This document shows, one piece after another, positions 1 through 11,808 of a stretch of 64,000 nucleotides of DNA. Where the stretch lies: contig CM057342.1 of NCBI GenBank assembly GCA_030015575.1, positions 614,945,348 through 615,009,347 on the forward strand, in the 5' to 3' direction. The notes under the pieces are model-generated. The model had not been told where the DNA came from. It made no database searches and saw nothing but the letters and a program-made list of their open reading frames with translations. The DNA is from Agapanthus africanus. Taxonomy: Eukaryota; Streptophyta; Magnoliopsida; Asparagales; Amaryllidaceae. A program made the position numbers and the translations under genes. Positions within the stretch are counted from its first letter, which is position 1. The number at the start of each line of letters is the position of its first letter.

Positions 1-1013
1 TGCTTTCGGCGACGGGGTTCTCCTACAGTCACTTGGTCGGGGCTATGGGGTGAGGCTGTCTATTAAGTTTACCCGGCGAGTATCCGCGTACGCTACGTGA
101 TTGCGACGGACTTTTGATCACATCAGAATTCCGTGGCAACCGATCAAGTGAGACTAAACTGCTGTGTTTATAACATTCATTCAGTTATCTCATAACTACT
201 TGTGAATTCCAATTATTGTATCACATTTCGGATAAAATAGAAAATGTTAAACTTTTCGATCGAACAGTCGAACACCCAAGTTTTCCCGATACAGATCAAC
301 ACATGAAACAAGTCTAAAAACATTCAGTTCGTGCCTCAGTACCAACGGTCCAGCCGTAGAAGGGTCAAGCCAACGCCTCACATATGGCACGCCGTACTGC
401 CCCAAACCCTAAGGTTCAAAGGGCAGTTCAAGACGGTCACATAATCGAGTTAAGGTTTGTTGTCTTCTAGAGGGACCATCACGTTACTTGCACTACTTAG
501 AACGTCGTTAAACTACGGAAAAATCCAACACTTGGAAATTTCCCGACAGGGGAAAAATTGGGTATTTATATCCGGTCGAACTTTTTAACATATTCCAAAA
601 TATCCGGAAAGCCGCATAGACAAAATTTGATAACCCGATCAAATCTACGAACTCCTAAAACAACCCAGAAAACTCAACTCTGGAGTCAGATTTAAAATAT
701 CCCAGGAAAACCAGCACTGCAAAATACGAATTACTGTGCAAAATTCAAGTGCTGATGTGACAAGGTGACCGCGGAACCGCCGCACAAGCCATGCTTGTGC
801 CGCGGTTCCGCCGCGTGTTGGTGGAATCATGTTCTCAAATTTCATAGTAATTCTTAGAAAAGCCTGCTGATTTTTCTGCATATTTTTAATTTGGAAAAAA
901 CCCAGATTTTAAAAAATGTACAGAGAGCATTTTGGGTTTTAGGGTTTTGGTTCGATCGGACTTCAAACGTCGTCTGGACTTCGCCTAAGGCTCTAGCTAG
1001 GCTCTGATACCAC
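1..1013 (-). mobile_element. Element G: PBS and first ~1 kb of copia leader
   Basis: Read on the minus strand this follows the LTR at 1014-3243. The PBS lies at 1001-1012 (reverse complement TGGTATCAGAGC, initiator tRNA-Met type). The rest is untranslated leader closely matching the first kilobase of the leaders at 17533-18545 and 48276-49290, so G belongs to the B/F subfamily. The element runs off the left edge. No coding frame is evident. Confidence 0.85.
771..811 (-). other. GC-rich hairpin in G leader, ~200 nt after PBS
   Basis: Arms at 771-789 and 793-811 are 19 nt long, pair with one mismatch around the 3-nt loop CAT, and start GCGGAACCGC. Surrounding DNA is AT-rich. The same kind of GC-rich hairpin sits about 200 nt after the PBS in every copia leader here. 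Function is unknown; a dimerisation or packaging structure is inferred only from its position. Confidence 0.7.
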
Positions 1014-3243
1014 TGTGGGGTTCCTAGGCACTCTCAAGAGGTCTCACAAGGCATCAACCATGCCAATTTCAAAAAATACGGTGCCGAGAAACCCTAGTCT
1101 ACGGATCGTTGGCTAGATATTTAGGCGAAAGATGCAACTAGTAAACTACTTTACTAAGAGAACGGAAATACAACCTTTGTAGATCCGGTCCTCCTCCTCC
1201 ACGGCTCCGTAATGAAGTCCTCTCCGCTGTCCAAATGAAATCCCGGGCTCAAGCGTCGGCTTCATCGGAGAAATGGCGGGCTAGGTCATCGACGACGATG
1301 CCGAAGATGATCTACGTCGAGGCATCACAAGATCAAGCTCCCACTTCACCAAGTCATGAAACTTGTGAAGAAAACACACTCTACTACTTGGCAAGAGGTA
1401 GAGGATGAAGAAATAGGAAGTGGGTTCACTTTAGAATTGGATTTCTCACTCATTTTCATCAATCACCATTGATGAAGTAAAGCTTTCTTCATTGAAGAAG
1501 ATGAAGAAGAAGAAGATAATATATGATAAGTATTATGATAAGAATAAGAATAGAAAAGAAAATGAATTCTTATCATAATTGTAACCATGGTAAAGTGTAG
1601 AGAGCTAACTATAGTTCAATGAATGGTTAGGGTTAATGAGATGAGGACAAAAGGTTTCTTTGGTCAAAGCTTCATAAAGCTTCAACAAGCTTCATGAAGA
1701 AAAGCAACCTTTTGTTTTCTTTATCTCTTATCTTTTTAATACAAATTAAAAGATAAAAGAATTAATAAATATATCAAAACCCTAACCATTTACTTAACTA
1801 AGGTTTAACTCTTTACACAAACCCTAGCTATCATATATCATCAAACATGATACAATCAAGTGCACAAAATATATCACATATACAATGTGCACAGGCGAGT
1901 GAGAAAATCCATCTTAAGTAAACCGATACTAGTTATTGCAAAGTAATATATTAAATATATAATTATGCATTAAATCATTAAATCAACACTTGATTCAATG
2001 ATCCGGTCATGTCGAACATAACCGACTAGTATTCAATGTATCGACTTATCGAATCAACGCTTGAATCGATAACTAGGTTATATAGCATACAACCATTCGA
2101 TACATTCATCGCGAGAATGGAATACGGTATCACATACACGCATTATTCTCAGTCCCGCACATATCTCATATGCACTCCTATTTCGTTTTGCTTGAGCCAG
2201 GAAACCTCTGTGTAGGACTCTAAAGACTCGTCAATACGCCGGCAGCAGGTGATGATCATATCAAACACCTACAAGCCGCAAGCGGTCTGCTAAACGTAAC
2301 GGCCACCCGGGTATTGAGCGATCAGAAGATCGACGAGCAAGCCCGCTCACACTCCAGTGAATCCAACCAGTAACACTACCGTACAGTCCGGTCTCGTCGT
2401 CTGATATGTCGCATATCTCGCCTAGGGATGGTAAACGTCAGACCCCAATGGCTCGATAAGTCGTGTCGATATGAGGTCTATAACAGTTCGAGAAACTACT
2501 GGTAACACTTACCAGTAAATCTCAGCAACCCTGGCCAGGGATTTCCGGTTATAGCCAATCGAACACAGCGCAACATCAACTCCCTATACCGGGAGAGACG
2601 AATCCCCTCCTATCGCTCATTGCCTCCATGTGACTCGGGACTGTACCCAAAAACCACCGTTTTGCACGCCCTCTTAGACGTGGTAAGGTGGAAATCAAAG
2701 CACAGTGGGAACCACACAAGACTCTATGACGATCTCGGGTCAACAGACTACTCTGTACCAGTGTCACCAGAGAACTGCCATCTGACGTAAGGTATAATAC
2801 CATCTGGGAGTTCTCGGCGAGTCCGTCCAGTGTACCCAGTCTCTACTGAGCACCCGTATATCATCTCTGATGTCAAACACCAATGGATATGGGATCATCC
2901 ATCGCCCATCTGTATGGGTCGAGAAGATATACGCTGGTCTACTCTGGTATATCGATGCCCTGTCTCGATACACCTACGACTAGGGACCTTGAAGGATGTA
3001 CTTATGGACTACCATGTCCCCACTAGTATGATCCGCATCATAGTCCAGGTAGTCAAGCACACATCCTAAGGGCTTTACCAACATGTAACAGAGAGACAAT
3101 CAGTATACACGTTAAGGTAAAGAGTAACCAGATAGCATACTATCATATCGAGCAAGAAAGTCCTCCCTATATATGTCCCAGCATCCACTACAATATACAT
3201 CCAATATACAATAATGGCCTCTAGGGCATACATATAACTAACA
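1014..3243 (-). mobile_element. Element G 5' LTR (copia, B/F subfamily)
   Basis: On the minus strand it begins TGTTAGTTATATG at 3243 and ends in CA at 1014, directly followed by the PBS. Length is 2230 bp, like the B LTRs at 15329-17532 and 23495-25700, with which it aligns throughout. It carries the same hairpin cluster (about 1950-2110). Because PBS and leader follow, this is the 5' LTR. Only one end of the insertion is in the window, so a target duplication cannot be checked; the bases just outside are GGAAG. Confidence 0.9.
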
Positions 3244-5655
3244 GGAAGTACACCAGTTACGCTTGTCGGATAGTCTTCTTCTAAATCTTAGGCAGGTGTT
3301 GAAAGGTGATGAAGGGAGAAAACCAACCAGTCTATGTATGGTGTACAGAAGGTAAGATGTAGAGATATATAAATGGGTTGAAGCGAGGGCAAAGAAAATT
3401 GCAACTACCGTCATGAGTTTAGTATTGGAAGAGGCGTTACTAGGAATACCAGGCCAACCCCTATGAAACGTTCTTATGTTTCAGTTTTTCTATGTAATCT
3501 TAATTGAAAATTGTTTTCCCAATTAGATTCTGGCTCCAGGGTATGTATATACCGGATTAGAATCTCACATCTGTATGACATCGGAATTCGATGTAATTGG
3601 TGATATTAGGGGTAAATCATCTGGCAAACATTTAGTTTTGCCTACTGGCAAACATTTGGTTTTGAATATCCGTTATTGTGCATCAATTTTAAATTGATAT
3701 ATCTGTATCTTTATTTCATAAAGCGAGATATAACCTTTTGAAATTATGTTTAGAACATTTAGCTTTATCAGTTGATGATCAGGTAAGATGCATTGAATAA
3801 CAATAGAATCCTTCATAACCAAAATACAGTTATCAATTTATAGCTCATAGAGCTTGAGTTAGTAAACTCAGGGGACTTGTACATATTCATGTATATTTTC
3901 CTGTGTCCTTACGGAAAAGTGGTTGGTTCCCGTACTATATTTCGTTTACTTATGACTTCGCTTATTTTAGATACGCATTTCGTTGAAGTGCAAGGTCCAA
4001 AATTCTGAGAAGTTCATAGGTATAAGAATCAAGTAGAGAACCATACGTTGGAAGTATCAAAACTCTTCGAAATGATCTAAGATGAAGATACTTATGTTAG
4101 GTATTCCATAATTATATTCTCTGTTAGGTTACTCATCCGTGGGTGCGCTTCTTGATGAGTAATGTTACATGGCTTTCTTCCATTTTGTGGATGTGCACTG
4201 GAAACAACTGCATACCAATTGAATATGATTTCATCTAAATTAGTGCCTCTGATTCTATATATAGAATGGTATTATATCTTAAGATTATTAGGGAATATAG
4301 AGTAATCCGGTTCATGTTGATAGAAGAATCCGAATATACTCAAGGTACGTTTCAGTAATGGCAGTTTGTGGGTTATCCTAAGTATTCACAAGGGTTTAAC
4401 ATTCTGCCATTTTCAAGAACAAAGTTGTTTTGTTCTTGACTCTCCACATTTTTAATAAAATTGATTCTTTTCAAAAGACATTAGTGAGAGTATGGTAGAA
4501 CTGGAAGTGATTCCACAACCACAAACGATTACTGAAAATTTAGTAGAATCTAAGAATTCAATTGAATTCAACAATCTATTAGCCACTCCGCAGATTTAGT
4601 GTGTGACCTTAGCCATTCGAGAGGTACTTCGGTTTCCTCGTAGACGGTGACAGGGAGGTTTGCATCATATCGATGGTGACCTTACTTTCCACTCCTGCTA
4701 TTTATGACTATAAGATTTGGCAGGTGGATGACTATAACGTCTTTCTAAATTGGAATTTAGAATCCTACATCTATATGACTCTGCTAGAGTGTTGTCGTAG
4801 TCGGTGGGAGCAACGGAAGGTGTGCAGGTAGTTTATGTCTATTTATAGATTAAATCAAGCATAGCGGAGATGGATTATCTGTTTTGATGTAACGGTCATA
4901 GTGTTTGACTTTATAAAAACAATAGATGAACCTGGTGACAAGGTTGTAGGGAGTTCTGTTCTAGTTTTTAGATGACATACTCCAGATAGGAAGTAATATT
5001 CCGATATTACAATCGGTCAAACTATGACTGTCATAAGTGTTTCTCCACACAGGATTTAAATAATTATTGCTTTATACTGGGTGTATTAAGCAGATATTAA
5101 TCCAATCCTGGAGAAACAAAGGGAAGCAGTGAAGAACATAAGAGGATGTTCTTAGGATATGGTAATGGCAGCCTCCTACGAGAGACGGTTACCAATTCTG
5201 GCTTCCAAGGTGTCCAAGGTGACCTGGATGACAAAATGGCTGTTCGAGTTATTAGTTTACCCTCTCATGAGGTATGGTATGTTGGAAGGAGTTCCAAGCA
5301 GAATACTGAGGTGAACTTGATATTGGGTGCTGATTACGGTCAGTGAAGGATACAACCTAGGAAGTTTGTTGGATATAAATGACCATTTATGAACTTGGTC
5401 CCATCAGCTATCTAGACAAGTTTTAAGGCAGGTATCGTTCATTTCGAGAGATAGTTGTTCTCCGCGAAGTTGAGATATAGAAAGATAAAGATAGAAATAT
5501 TGTAGTGGATCCACTCACTGAGGTTATTTCTCGAACACGGTTGTTTCTCAAATTCGGTTTGTGAAACTGATTAGTAGAGAAGTTGGGTATTCGGTAGCAT
5601 ACGAGTTGTGGGTATGCGATACCACAATGATTAGCCTTAAGTGAAAGTGGGAGAT
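3244..5655 (+). pseudogene. Ancient copia gag-pol relic (Y family)
   Basis: Recognisable only by alignment to the other copia copies here. Around 3380-3420 is a faint gag trace (weak). The protease active-site region is near 3528-3580, the end of integrase near 4180-4240, the linker before RT near 4610-4670, RT near 4700-4940, and RNase H near 5155-5340. Every domain has stops and frameshifts. It ends at a purine-rich tract (AAGTGGGAGAT, 5645-5655) directly before the LTR. Much more decayed than the other copies, so an old insertion. Confidence 0.75.
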
Positions 5656-7250
5656 TATTGGCTATAGTATCCTAAGGGCAATTATTATAATTGTAGACAG
5701 GCGATTATGATAATCGAGGGGGGACCTATACAGGTGAACAGTCTTACTCGAGATAATAATATGCTATCTGGTTTTTCTTTATCATCATGTACATGTATTA
5801 TGTGGTATTGTGTATCGCTATTACATGTTGATAGAGCTCATATGATTCTTGCTTGACTATCAGGATTATGATGGCGATCATACTAATGAGGTATGGGTAG
5901 TCCATAAACACATTCTTAAATATCCCTCGTTATTAGATTATCGAGATTGGGCATCGATACTTCGGAGTAGACTAATGTAGACGTTTCCTATTCCTGAGAG
6001 GGGAGGTGGCCGGTCTCGCAGCCATTGGTATACGACACCCAAGATTGTATATATGTGCTCATTAAGGTATGTGTTACACTGGACGGACTCGTCGAGAACT
6101 AGCTAGATGGTATTATACATATAGTTATATGATCGTTCTCTGGTGATATGAATACATGGTATTCTGTTGACCTAACATCGTCATTTGTCTTGTATGGGTT
6201 CTCACTGTACTTTGATTACTACCTTACCGCGGCTCTACTGAGTTGTGCAAACAGGTTTTAGTTGGGTACAGTCCTGAGCAATATGCAGGCAGTGAGTAGA
6301 TCGAGGGAATTCGTTTCTCCCGGTGTAGGGAGTCGATGTCGCACTGTGTGCGGTTAGCTAATACCATAAGTTCCTGGCCAGGGCAGATGGGATTTACTGA
6401 CATGGGATCAGTAGTTTCTCGGTTGGTATTGGGCTTGATATCGGCACGACTTATCGGATTATTAAGAGTCTGACCTAGTCCACTTCTTAGACCCGGTATG
6501 CGATACTCTTAAACGAACGGACCGGACTGTACAGTGACTGTCACTTATATGCTCAATAGAGATTCGAACGAGCTTGCTTGTCGATCTTCCTTTCAATAGA
6601 TACCTGGATAACCGTTATAAATAGCTACTGCCACTGGCGTACTTGCGAGTTTTGGATTTCACCCAGTAACCCACTGACAGCGTATTTTTGAGCCTTTAGA
6701 GTCCCACACCGAGCGTTTCCCGGCTTTGAAAAAACGATGTAGTAGCCATGCAGGGTTCGTACGGGAGTTCGATTAAAACTAGTATATTGGGTGCACTGAC
6801 GGTAATCGGACGCTCTGAAATACTAGCCAGTCTTTTGAAAAGACGGATATTAAATCAAGTGTAGATTTAATATATTAATGCATGTATTGGATATTTGTAT
6901 TTATTAGTATTTTGTCACTAATAATATTTGTCTCTTTTATGTATTTTAAAAACATAGGAAAATAATTACAAGGATATATATATATATTGTAATTATTATT
7001 TTCTTTGGTTCTCTTTTAGTTATTTTTTGCCATTGGATGAGCACATCCATACTCACTTTCATTTAGATGGCATATGAAGAAGAGAGGAGAAGGTTGACAC
7101 TTGTAGATGAGATGAGATTAAATGGTTGAGATTGATTTTTCTTTATGAAAAAGGAATTATCAACCATTTAGAAATGGTTAAGCTTTTCTTTTACACTCTC
7201 TCTCATCTCTCAAGTGAGCTCTCATCTCCTTCCTCCTCTAGATAATGAAA
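5656..7250 (+). mobile_element. Degenerate copia 3' LTR (Y family)
   Basis: Starts right after the polypurine tract with TATTGG where TGTTGG is expected. It aligns to the solo LTR at 36358-38614, for example the stretch around 5727-5800, the segment near 6180-6300, and a hairpin with arms ATTAAATC/GATTTAAT near 6850. The 3' end is unclear: similarity fades after about 7000-7250 and no PBS is seen. Confidence 0.65.
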
Positions 7251-7714
7251 AAAAGAAAGAGATAAAGAAAATAAAGAGGAAAAAATACTTGGTGAGACTA
7301 AACTACATCTCTCAGTTCTCAAGTTTAGCATCCTAAAGATCTAAGTCATTTCTAGTGGAGAAATTGAAACCAAAGTTGGGAACACTAGATCCATCTATGA
7401 TAAAGAAAAAAAAAAGCCTTCACCTAGCTTCATCCATTCATCCTAAGGTATTAGAAATAGTTCAACATAATAATGGAGCATATGAAAATGCTACAAAGGT
7501 TGTATATTCTAATTTTGTATGGAAAACTTGTTGCAAGTTCAATTCTTTAGCTAAGATTGTATATTTTGGAATTTATTGCTCTCTTGTTTTTTGAAAACCC
7601 AATTAGCCAATGTTTTAAAATTCCATGCTAGGGTGCAAAAGTTCCATCTGATTATTAGTCAGGCAGCGCAGCGGAAGCTCGCCGTGGCGCTAACGGGTCC
7701 CTCAGCAGCTACTT
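7251..7714. other. Spacer without recognisable gene
   Basis: AT-rich sequence with an A-run near 7405. It contains an open frame (7355-7594) with no recognisable domain. It may include the decayed end of the preceding LTR. Nothing else can be supported. Confidence 0.5.
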
Positions 7715-8352
7715 TTTACATTGTCGCCTCGTGACGGACTACAACCCGCTGGATATTATGAGGCTTGATGTCGAAATGGATTATTTGAGTGTTACACCCA
7801 CGGTGCACGTATTCGAGTCCTCAAGCAATGCCAACTGCTATCTCCTACAGTTTCTCCCATCCTAAAGAGGTTTCGGTTACAAATTTCTCCGAATAAATAT
7901 ACTTCTCCAATGAACCATTGGGCATGAAATCGTAAATCAGTGCTTGTTTAGAGCCCTCCACGCAAAATCCTCGTAGGCTAACAGCATTTACATGAGAGGT
8001 ATTTCCTATAGCCGCTACACCGTTAATGAAATCCATGCCATTGCCTTCAGTCTCACTCAAGACCTTAACGGCCACTGGATTCCAATCGAAAATTTCGTCT
8101 TTGTAAACAATGTCATAACCGCCTTGCCCGAGATTTTCACCAAAGGACCTGGTCATTTTCTTTACATCAGAATATGTATAGTGTTTTGTTGTTGAAGAAC
8201 CATATTTCTCTTGGAATGCCTCGATTGTTCTGGCATGGTTTGCTTTTTTCTTCAGATCGAGCAGGGCAGAAATTCTTTTGGAAGAGCATAGCCAAAGAAT
8301 AAGGACGATGCTGCATATAATAAAGCTTGGTAATCCCACACATACACCTAAG
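7715..8352 (-). pseudogene. LRK10L/PR5K-like receptor kinase fragment
   Basis: Minus-strand exon. An acceptor-like TTTCTTAG precedes the first codons at about 8348. The product starts with a hydrophobic membrane span ([15 protein letters not shown]), then a juxtamembrane segment ([13 protein letters not shown]), a glycine-rich loop ([11 protein letters not shown]; the usual third Gly is Asp), the lysine motif VAVKVL, and the [12 protein letters not shown] hinge region. The open frame stops at 7845. The same frame continues past that stop and a second one into GLEYVHRG and the catalytic-loop motif HFDIKPHN (about 7740-7765), after which similarity is lost. No extracellular domain is seen upstream, and there is no DFG or C-lobe. 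Membrane kinases of this family are normally about 600-700 residues, so this is a broken gene piece. Confidence 0.85.
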
Positions 8353-8690
8353 AAAACAACAAGAAGAAATGGAAACGATTAGTACAGATGCTTTTTGCTA
8401 AGATGTGTGTGACAACAGTGATGTTTATTGGAACATTTTGGCCGATCCACCATATGAGTGTGCCGGCTGTGGTTTCTTGCTCTTATCACGCTATAATACA
8501 AAATGTTTTTTTTTGGATGCTACCTCTTGGAATCGAACCAGTAACTTTGGAGAGGATGGTTATAATGAAATTAAAAGTGGGACAATTTTTTATATTAAAA
8601 TAATATTTTTTAAAACAAACCATTTTCAAAATATATTACAAAAACAGGCTATTTTCTGTCTCGTAGACGCCACGTAGGTGTCACGTCAGC
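8353..8690. other. AT-rich spacer, no gene seen
   Basis: Upstream of the kinase exon on its strand. No extracellular cysteine-rich exon could be recognised. At 8529-8539 the minus strand reads GGTTCGATTCC, identical to a pol III B box, but no A box was found. Confidence 0.4.
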
Positions 8691-8707
8691 GCCGGCGCAG
8701 CGCCGGC
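8691..8707. repeat. Perfect GC palindrome
   Basis: GCCGGCGC and its reverse complement flank a single A. It lies just before the 37-bp palindromic tandem repeat and may belong to the same mobile element end. Confidence 0.8.
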
Positions 8708-8726
8708 GTCAATAAATTATTTTAAG

Positions 8727-8974
8727 GGACGTGGTTTCAAACTGCGCCCATTACAAATGTATGGGGCGCACTTTCAAACCGCGCCTCTTACAATTGTACT
8801 GGGCGCAGTTTCAAACTGCGCCCCTTACAAATATAATGGGCGCGGTTTAAAAGTGCGCCCCATACAAATGTACTGGGCACAGTTCTAAACTGTGCCCATT
8901 ACAAATGCAATGGGCGCATTTTGAAAGTACGGCCCATACATTTGTAATGGGCACAGTTTAGAACTGCGCTAATT
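8727..8974. repeat. 37-bp tandem palindromic repeat, about 7 units
   Basis: Units start near 8727, 8763, 8801, 8838, 8875, 8912 and 8949. Each holds a palindrome (GGGCGCAG, 7-nt centre, CTGCGCCC) followed by a spacer of type ATTACAAATGTAAT that is itself nearly palindromic. Unit 3 (8801-8823) and unit 5 (8875-8897) both pair perfectly although one arm base and its partner changed together. The design resembles subterminal repeats of plant CACTA or similar DNA transposons, but no terminal CACTA motif or transposase was found. Confidence 0.8.
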
Positions 8975-9045
8975 AAATGTAGTTTAATAATATGCATTAT
9001 TAAGTGCCAATTCACCATTTCCATTGTTAAGATTTTATTTTTTAG

Positions 9046-9230
9046 GGGGCACAATTGCAAACTGCGCCTCAAAAAGAAACATACTCATTGATGGGTTTGT
9101 GTTTTTTTATGGCGCGGTTTGCAGGTACGTCTAAAAAAACACACAATCATTCATGAGCATGTGTTTTTCATGGGCACGGTTGCCAACTGCGTCCCAAAAT
9201 AACACATACCCGTGAATTATTGTGTTCCTT
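9046..9230. repeat. Second palindromic repeat block, ~70-bp period
   Basis: Three diverged units with GC-rich palindrome halves (GGGCAC...GCGCC, TGGCGCGGTTTGC, GGGCACGGTTGCC) separated by AACACAnnnCATGAG-type inverted repeats. Related in style to the 37-bp repeat just upstream, with a longer period. The flanks 8975-9045 and 9231-9518 are AT-rich with no gene. Confidence 0.6.
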
Positions 9231-9518
9231 ATAAGAAAATTTCAATCTCTTCCTCTCTCACACTCTTTTAGATCTTATCGCCATCACTATCTTTATTTTT
9301 CTCACTCTCAGTTCTCAGTCTCGTTCAAAGTAATATTTCAGAAAAATATAAAATATTATTTTTGATTTAAATAATAAAATAATAAATTTCACGGATATTA
9401 TACGAATATTGATTTGAGTTTTCATATAATAAAATAATTATATACCTATATCTTGGAAAATAATTGGAATTTAAAATAAATTATCATTTATGAGAGCATT
9501 CATTAGACTTGGGCTTTT

Positions 9519-10633
9519 TGTTAAACATACTTTGTGTGCATGACATGTAACGTTTTTTTCATATCATATACCATGATTTTATTTTTCATATGGTTTTGTT
9601 TCTAAAGAGAAAAGAAAACAAAACAAAACAAAAAAAAAAAAAAAAATGATGAGAATGGGGGAAAGGGTGACATGGAGGTATGGCATGAGAAAGAGTGAGG
9701 GTGAAAGTGAGAGAGAGAGAGAGAGTTATGGTTGCATTTAACCATGTGCCTTCTTCACTTATTTCTTCATCTCATCATTTTCTTCGTCTCCATTTCATCT
9801 TCTCCCTTTTCTTCACCTTCACCTCCCACCTCTACTATCATGAAACCATCCCTAAAGCCATCTCAAAACTCATGTAAACCTTCACAAAGGATGTTCCCAA
9901 CCTCAATCTAAACCACATGGAGTGATCAAGTTTCAGTTTTGGGCTCATCTGGCCATCCTAGAATTTTCTTGAGTTGCTCTTTTAAGGTAATAATCTCACC
10001 TTTAAACTTGTTTTATATTTCCTAACCTCGCAAACTAATTTAGAGTTAGAAAGTTTATGCTTTGTGAACTTGGAAATTTCCAAAGTGAGAATTAGTAGAT
10101 AAAACTTGTAGTATAGCTTCAGTAAAGATTTAGTGAGTGTATACAAGACCATTAGTGATAAGTGAGATTGTTTTAGTGGAGAAATTCTCGGATTTGTCGA
10201 GTCGAGAATTTTCCTATATCGGTTTTGGACGACTGTTGATGTTCAAATGGAATCTGGGATAACTTGGAGACTCTAAAAATTAAATAGCGGGTACAGTGAG
10301 ATATATAGACCAGTAGAAAGTCACCGTAGAAGCCCGAGCCTCTAAGTCCAAAAGTTGGCCGCCGTTTTATTCAAATATCGGGTCAAGTTTGGAATTAGGC
10401 TCTGAAACTTGGTCTGTAGCTCACTCATTAGGTTACTAAGACTACCTTATATGCAAAAAAATCCAATATCACCTTAAGAAAAATCTATAGTTATTTTTCT
10501 TGAGTTCTGGCAATATTTTGCGACTTTTGATACTTGATTTTTGGATAATTGTGTTTTGACTCGGTCATTTGACGTTCGTATGTCGACGTCGGAGGTTGTT
10601 TTGTTATTTTAGCGTGCGTTGACCATAGGTTCT
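9519..10633 (+). repeat. Direct repeat copy 1 (LTR-like start)
   Basis: Similar at roughly 90% by eye to 11809-12912, with sharp onset of similarity at TGTTAAACAT and unrelated sequence upstream of each copy. It holds a GA-run (about 9708-9725), pyrimidine-rich stretches and a short frame at 9695-9877 with no known domain. The onset at TG suggests an LTR start, but no PBS, polypurine tract or CA end could be assigned, so the nature of the unit is open. Confidence 0.7.
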
Positions 10634-11808
10634 AACCTATGTGCAATTCGCGTGTCGTATCGGTTTTCGAATTTGATTTTGATGCGATACAATATTCTTT
10701 GATTTGTAGGTACAAGCACGTGGACTTTCGGGAAAATGAAGGAGGACAAGACATCCGTCGGGGTCGACTAGAGCGAGACGTTGTAGATGAGTAGATTTAT
10801 ATCTACGGGAGAAGTCGGGTGGATGGAGTATAGTACCCCCGCAACCGTAGTACCAGGATACTAGATATATAGATATATTATATATGTATACCTAGCTTAT
10901 AAGGTTATTAGAATACTATATGCGATTGTAGTAGACTTGGTAAAAAGATATCCCTTAGTATTTTTCCTTAACCTATGAACTATATCTACTATTGAAGTAT
11001 ATAAATACATATATTTTACAATATGACATTATAAGATGAGGATATGATCTGATTTTATGATACGAGTCGATATGATTGGATATGATGATATGAGGCGACG
11101 CGATATGATATGATATATGATGATATGAGATGAGATGATGTACGTGACTATAGATCCGTACTATTGATTTGATGATATCGTTAGATGGATATTTCGTATG
11201 TGGTATGATGAGGATGAATCGCCGACTTATATATCGACTCGAGAAAAGCTTGTTTAAATTCATATAGTAGATATTATGATATGTCTAGAGCTATACCTAT
11301 TTTCAAAACTAACGAATCGTTACGCACTTTTAAATGATAATTTCAAGGGACGCTACGGTTTTTCAAATGGTGTCTTTTTCAAAAATATTGTAGCCCCTAT
11401 TTTTCTAAAACAACGATTCGTACTATTTAAACTATAACTGTATGGCTCATATGTGGTTGTGTATTATTTTTTTATACCGTTTGCGTTTACGATTTCTTTA
11501 TTTTGTTTACGCTCGCGCTTCTATTTCTTATTTCTGCATACGTTCGCATTATTTTCGTTTACGATATATATATTGCGTTCATACCCTTATCTTTATATAT
11601 GACCTCATCTGCTAGGACACACGCACCATTACCGATGATGCACATATTGCACGTACACCTACTTGCCGGCTCACACACACATCATCGGTAATTGGCATGC
11701 CACGTACACAGATAGAAACTGTTATGTTACCGTATCACCTTATAACCACGTACACGATATTAAAATTGATTAATATTTCATTAATTATGTATTAAACCAA
11801 ATTTTTTT
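10634..11808. other. Low-complexity spacer between the direct repeats
   Basis: It includes a GATATGAT-rich low-complexity tract (about 11040-11160) and a 13-bp perfect inverted repeat (11628-11640 with 11680-11692). Part of it (to about 10960) may be the remainder of repeat copy 1. No coding potential is seen. Confidence 0.5.
11628..11692. repeat. 13-bp perfect inverted repeat
   Basis: ATTACCGATGATG and its exact reverse complement, separated by 39 bp. No flanking duplication was noted. Function unknown. Confidence 0.8.

Noticed and set aside
2576..3069. Open frames on both strands in the LTRs (also 15599-15808 and 23765-23974)
   Set aside because: Repeated because the LTRs repeat; no domain, and frames are broken in other LTR copies.
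8529..8539. Pol III B-box match (GGTTCGATTCC, minus strand), possible SINE or tRNA relic
   Set aside because: No A box or tRNA-like stem upstream, and the T-stem pairs poorly. Probably chance.
8388..8677. Overlapping plus-strand frames upstream of the kinase fragment
   Set aside because: No cysteine pattern of a receptor ectodomain and no similarity recognised; treated as noise.
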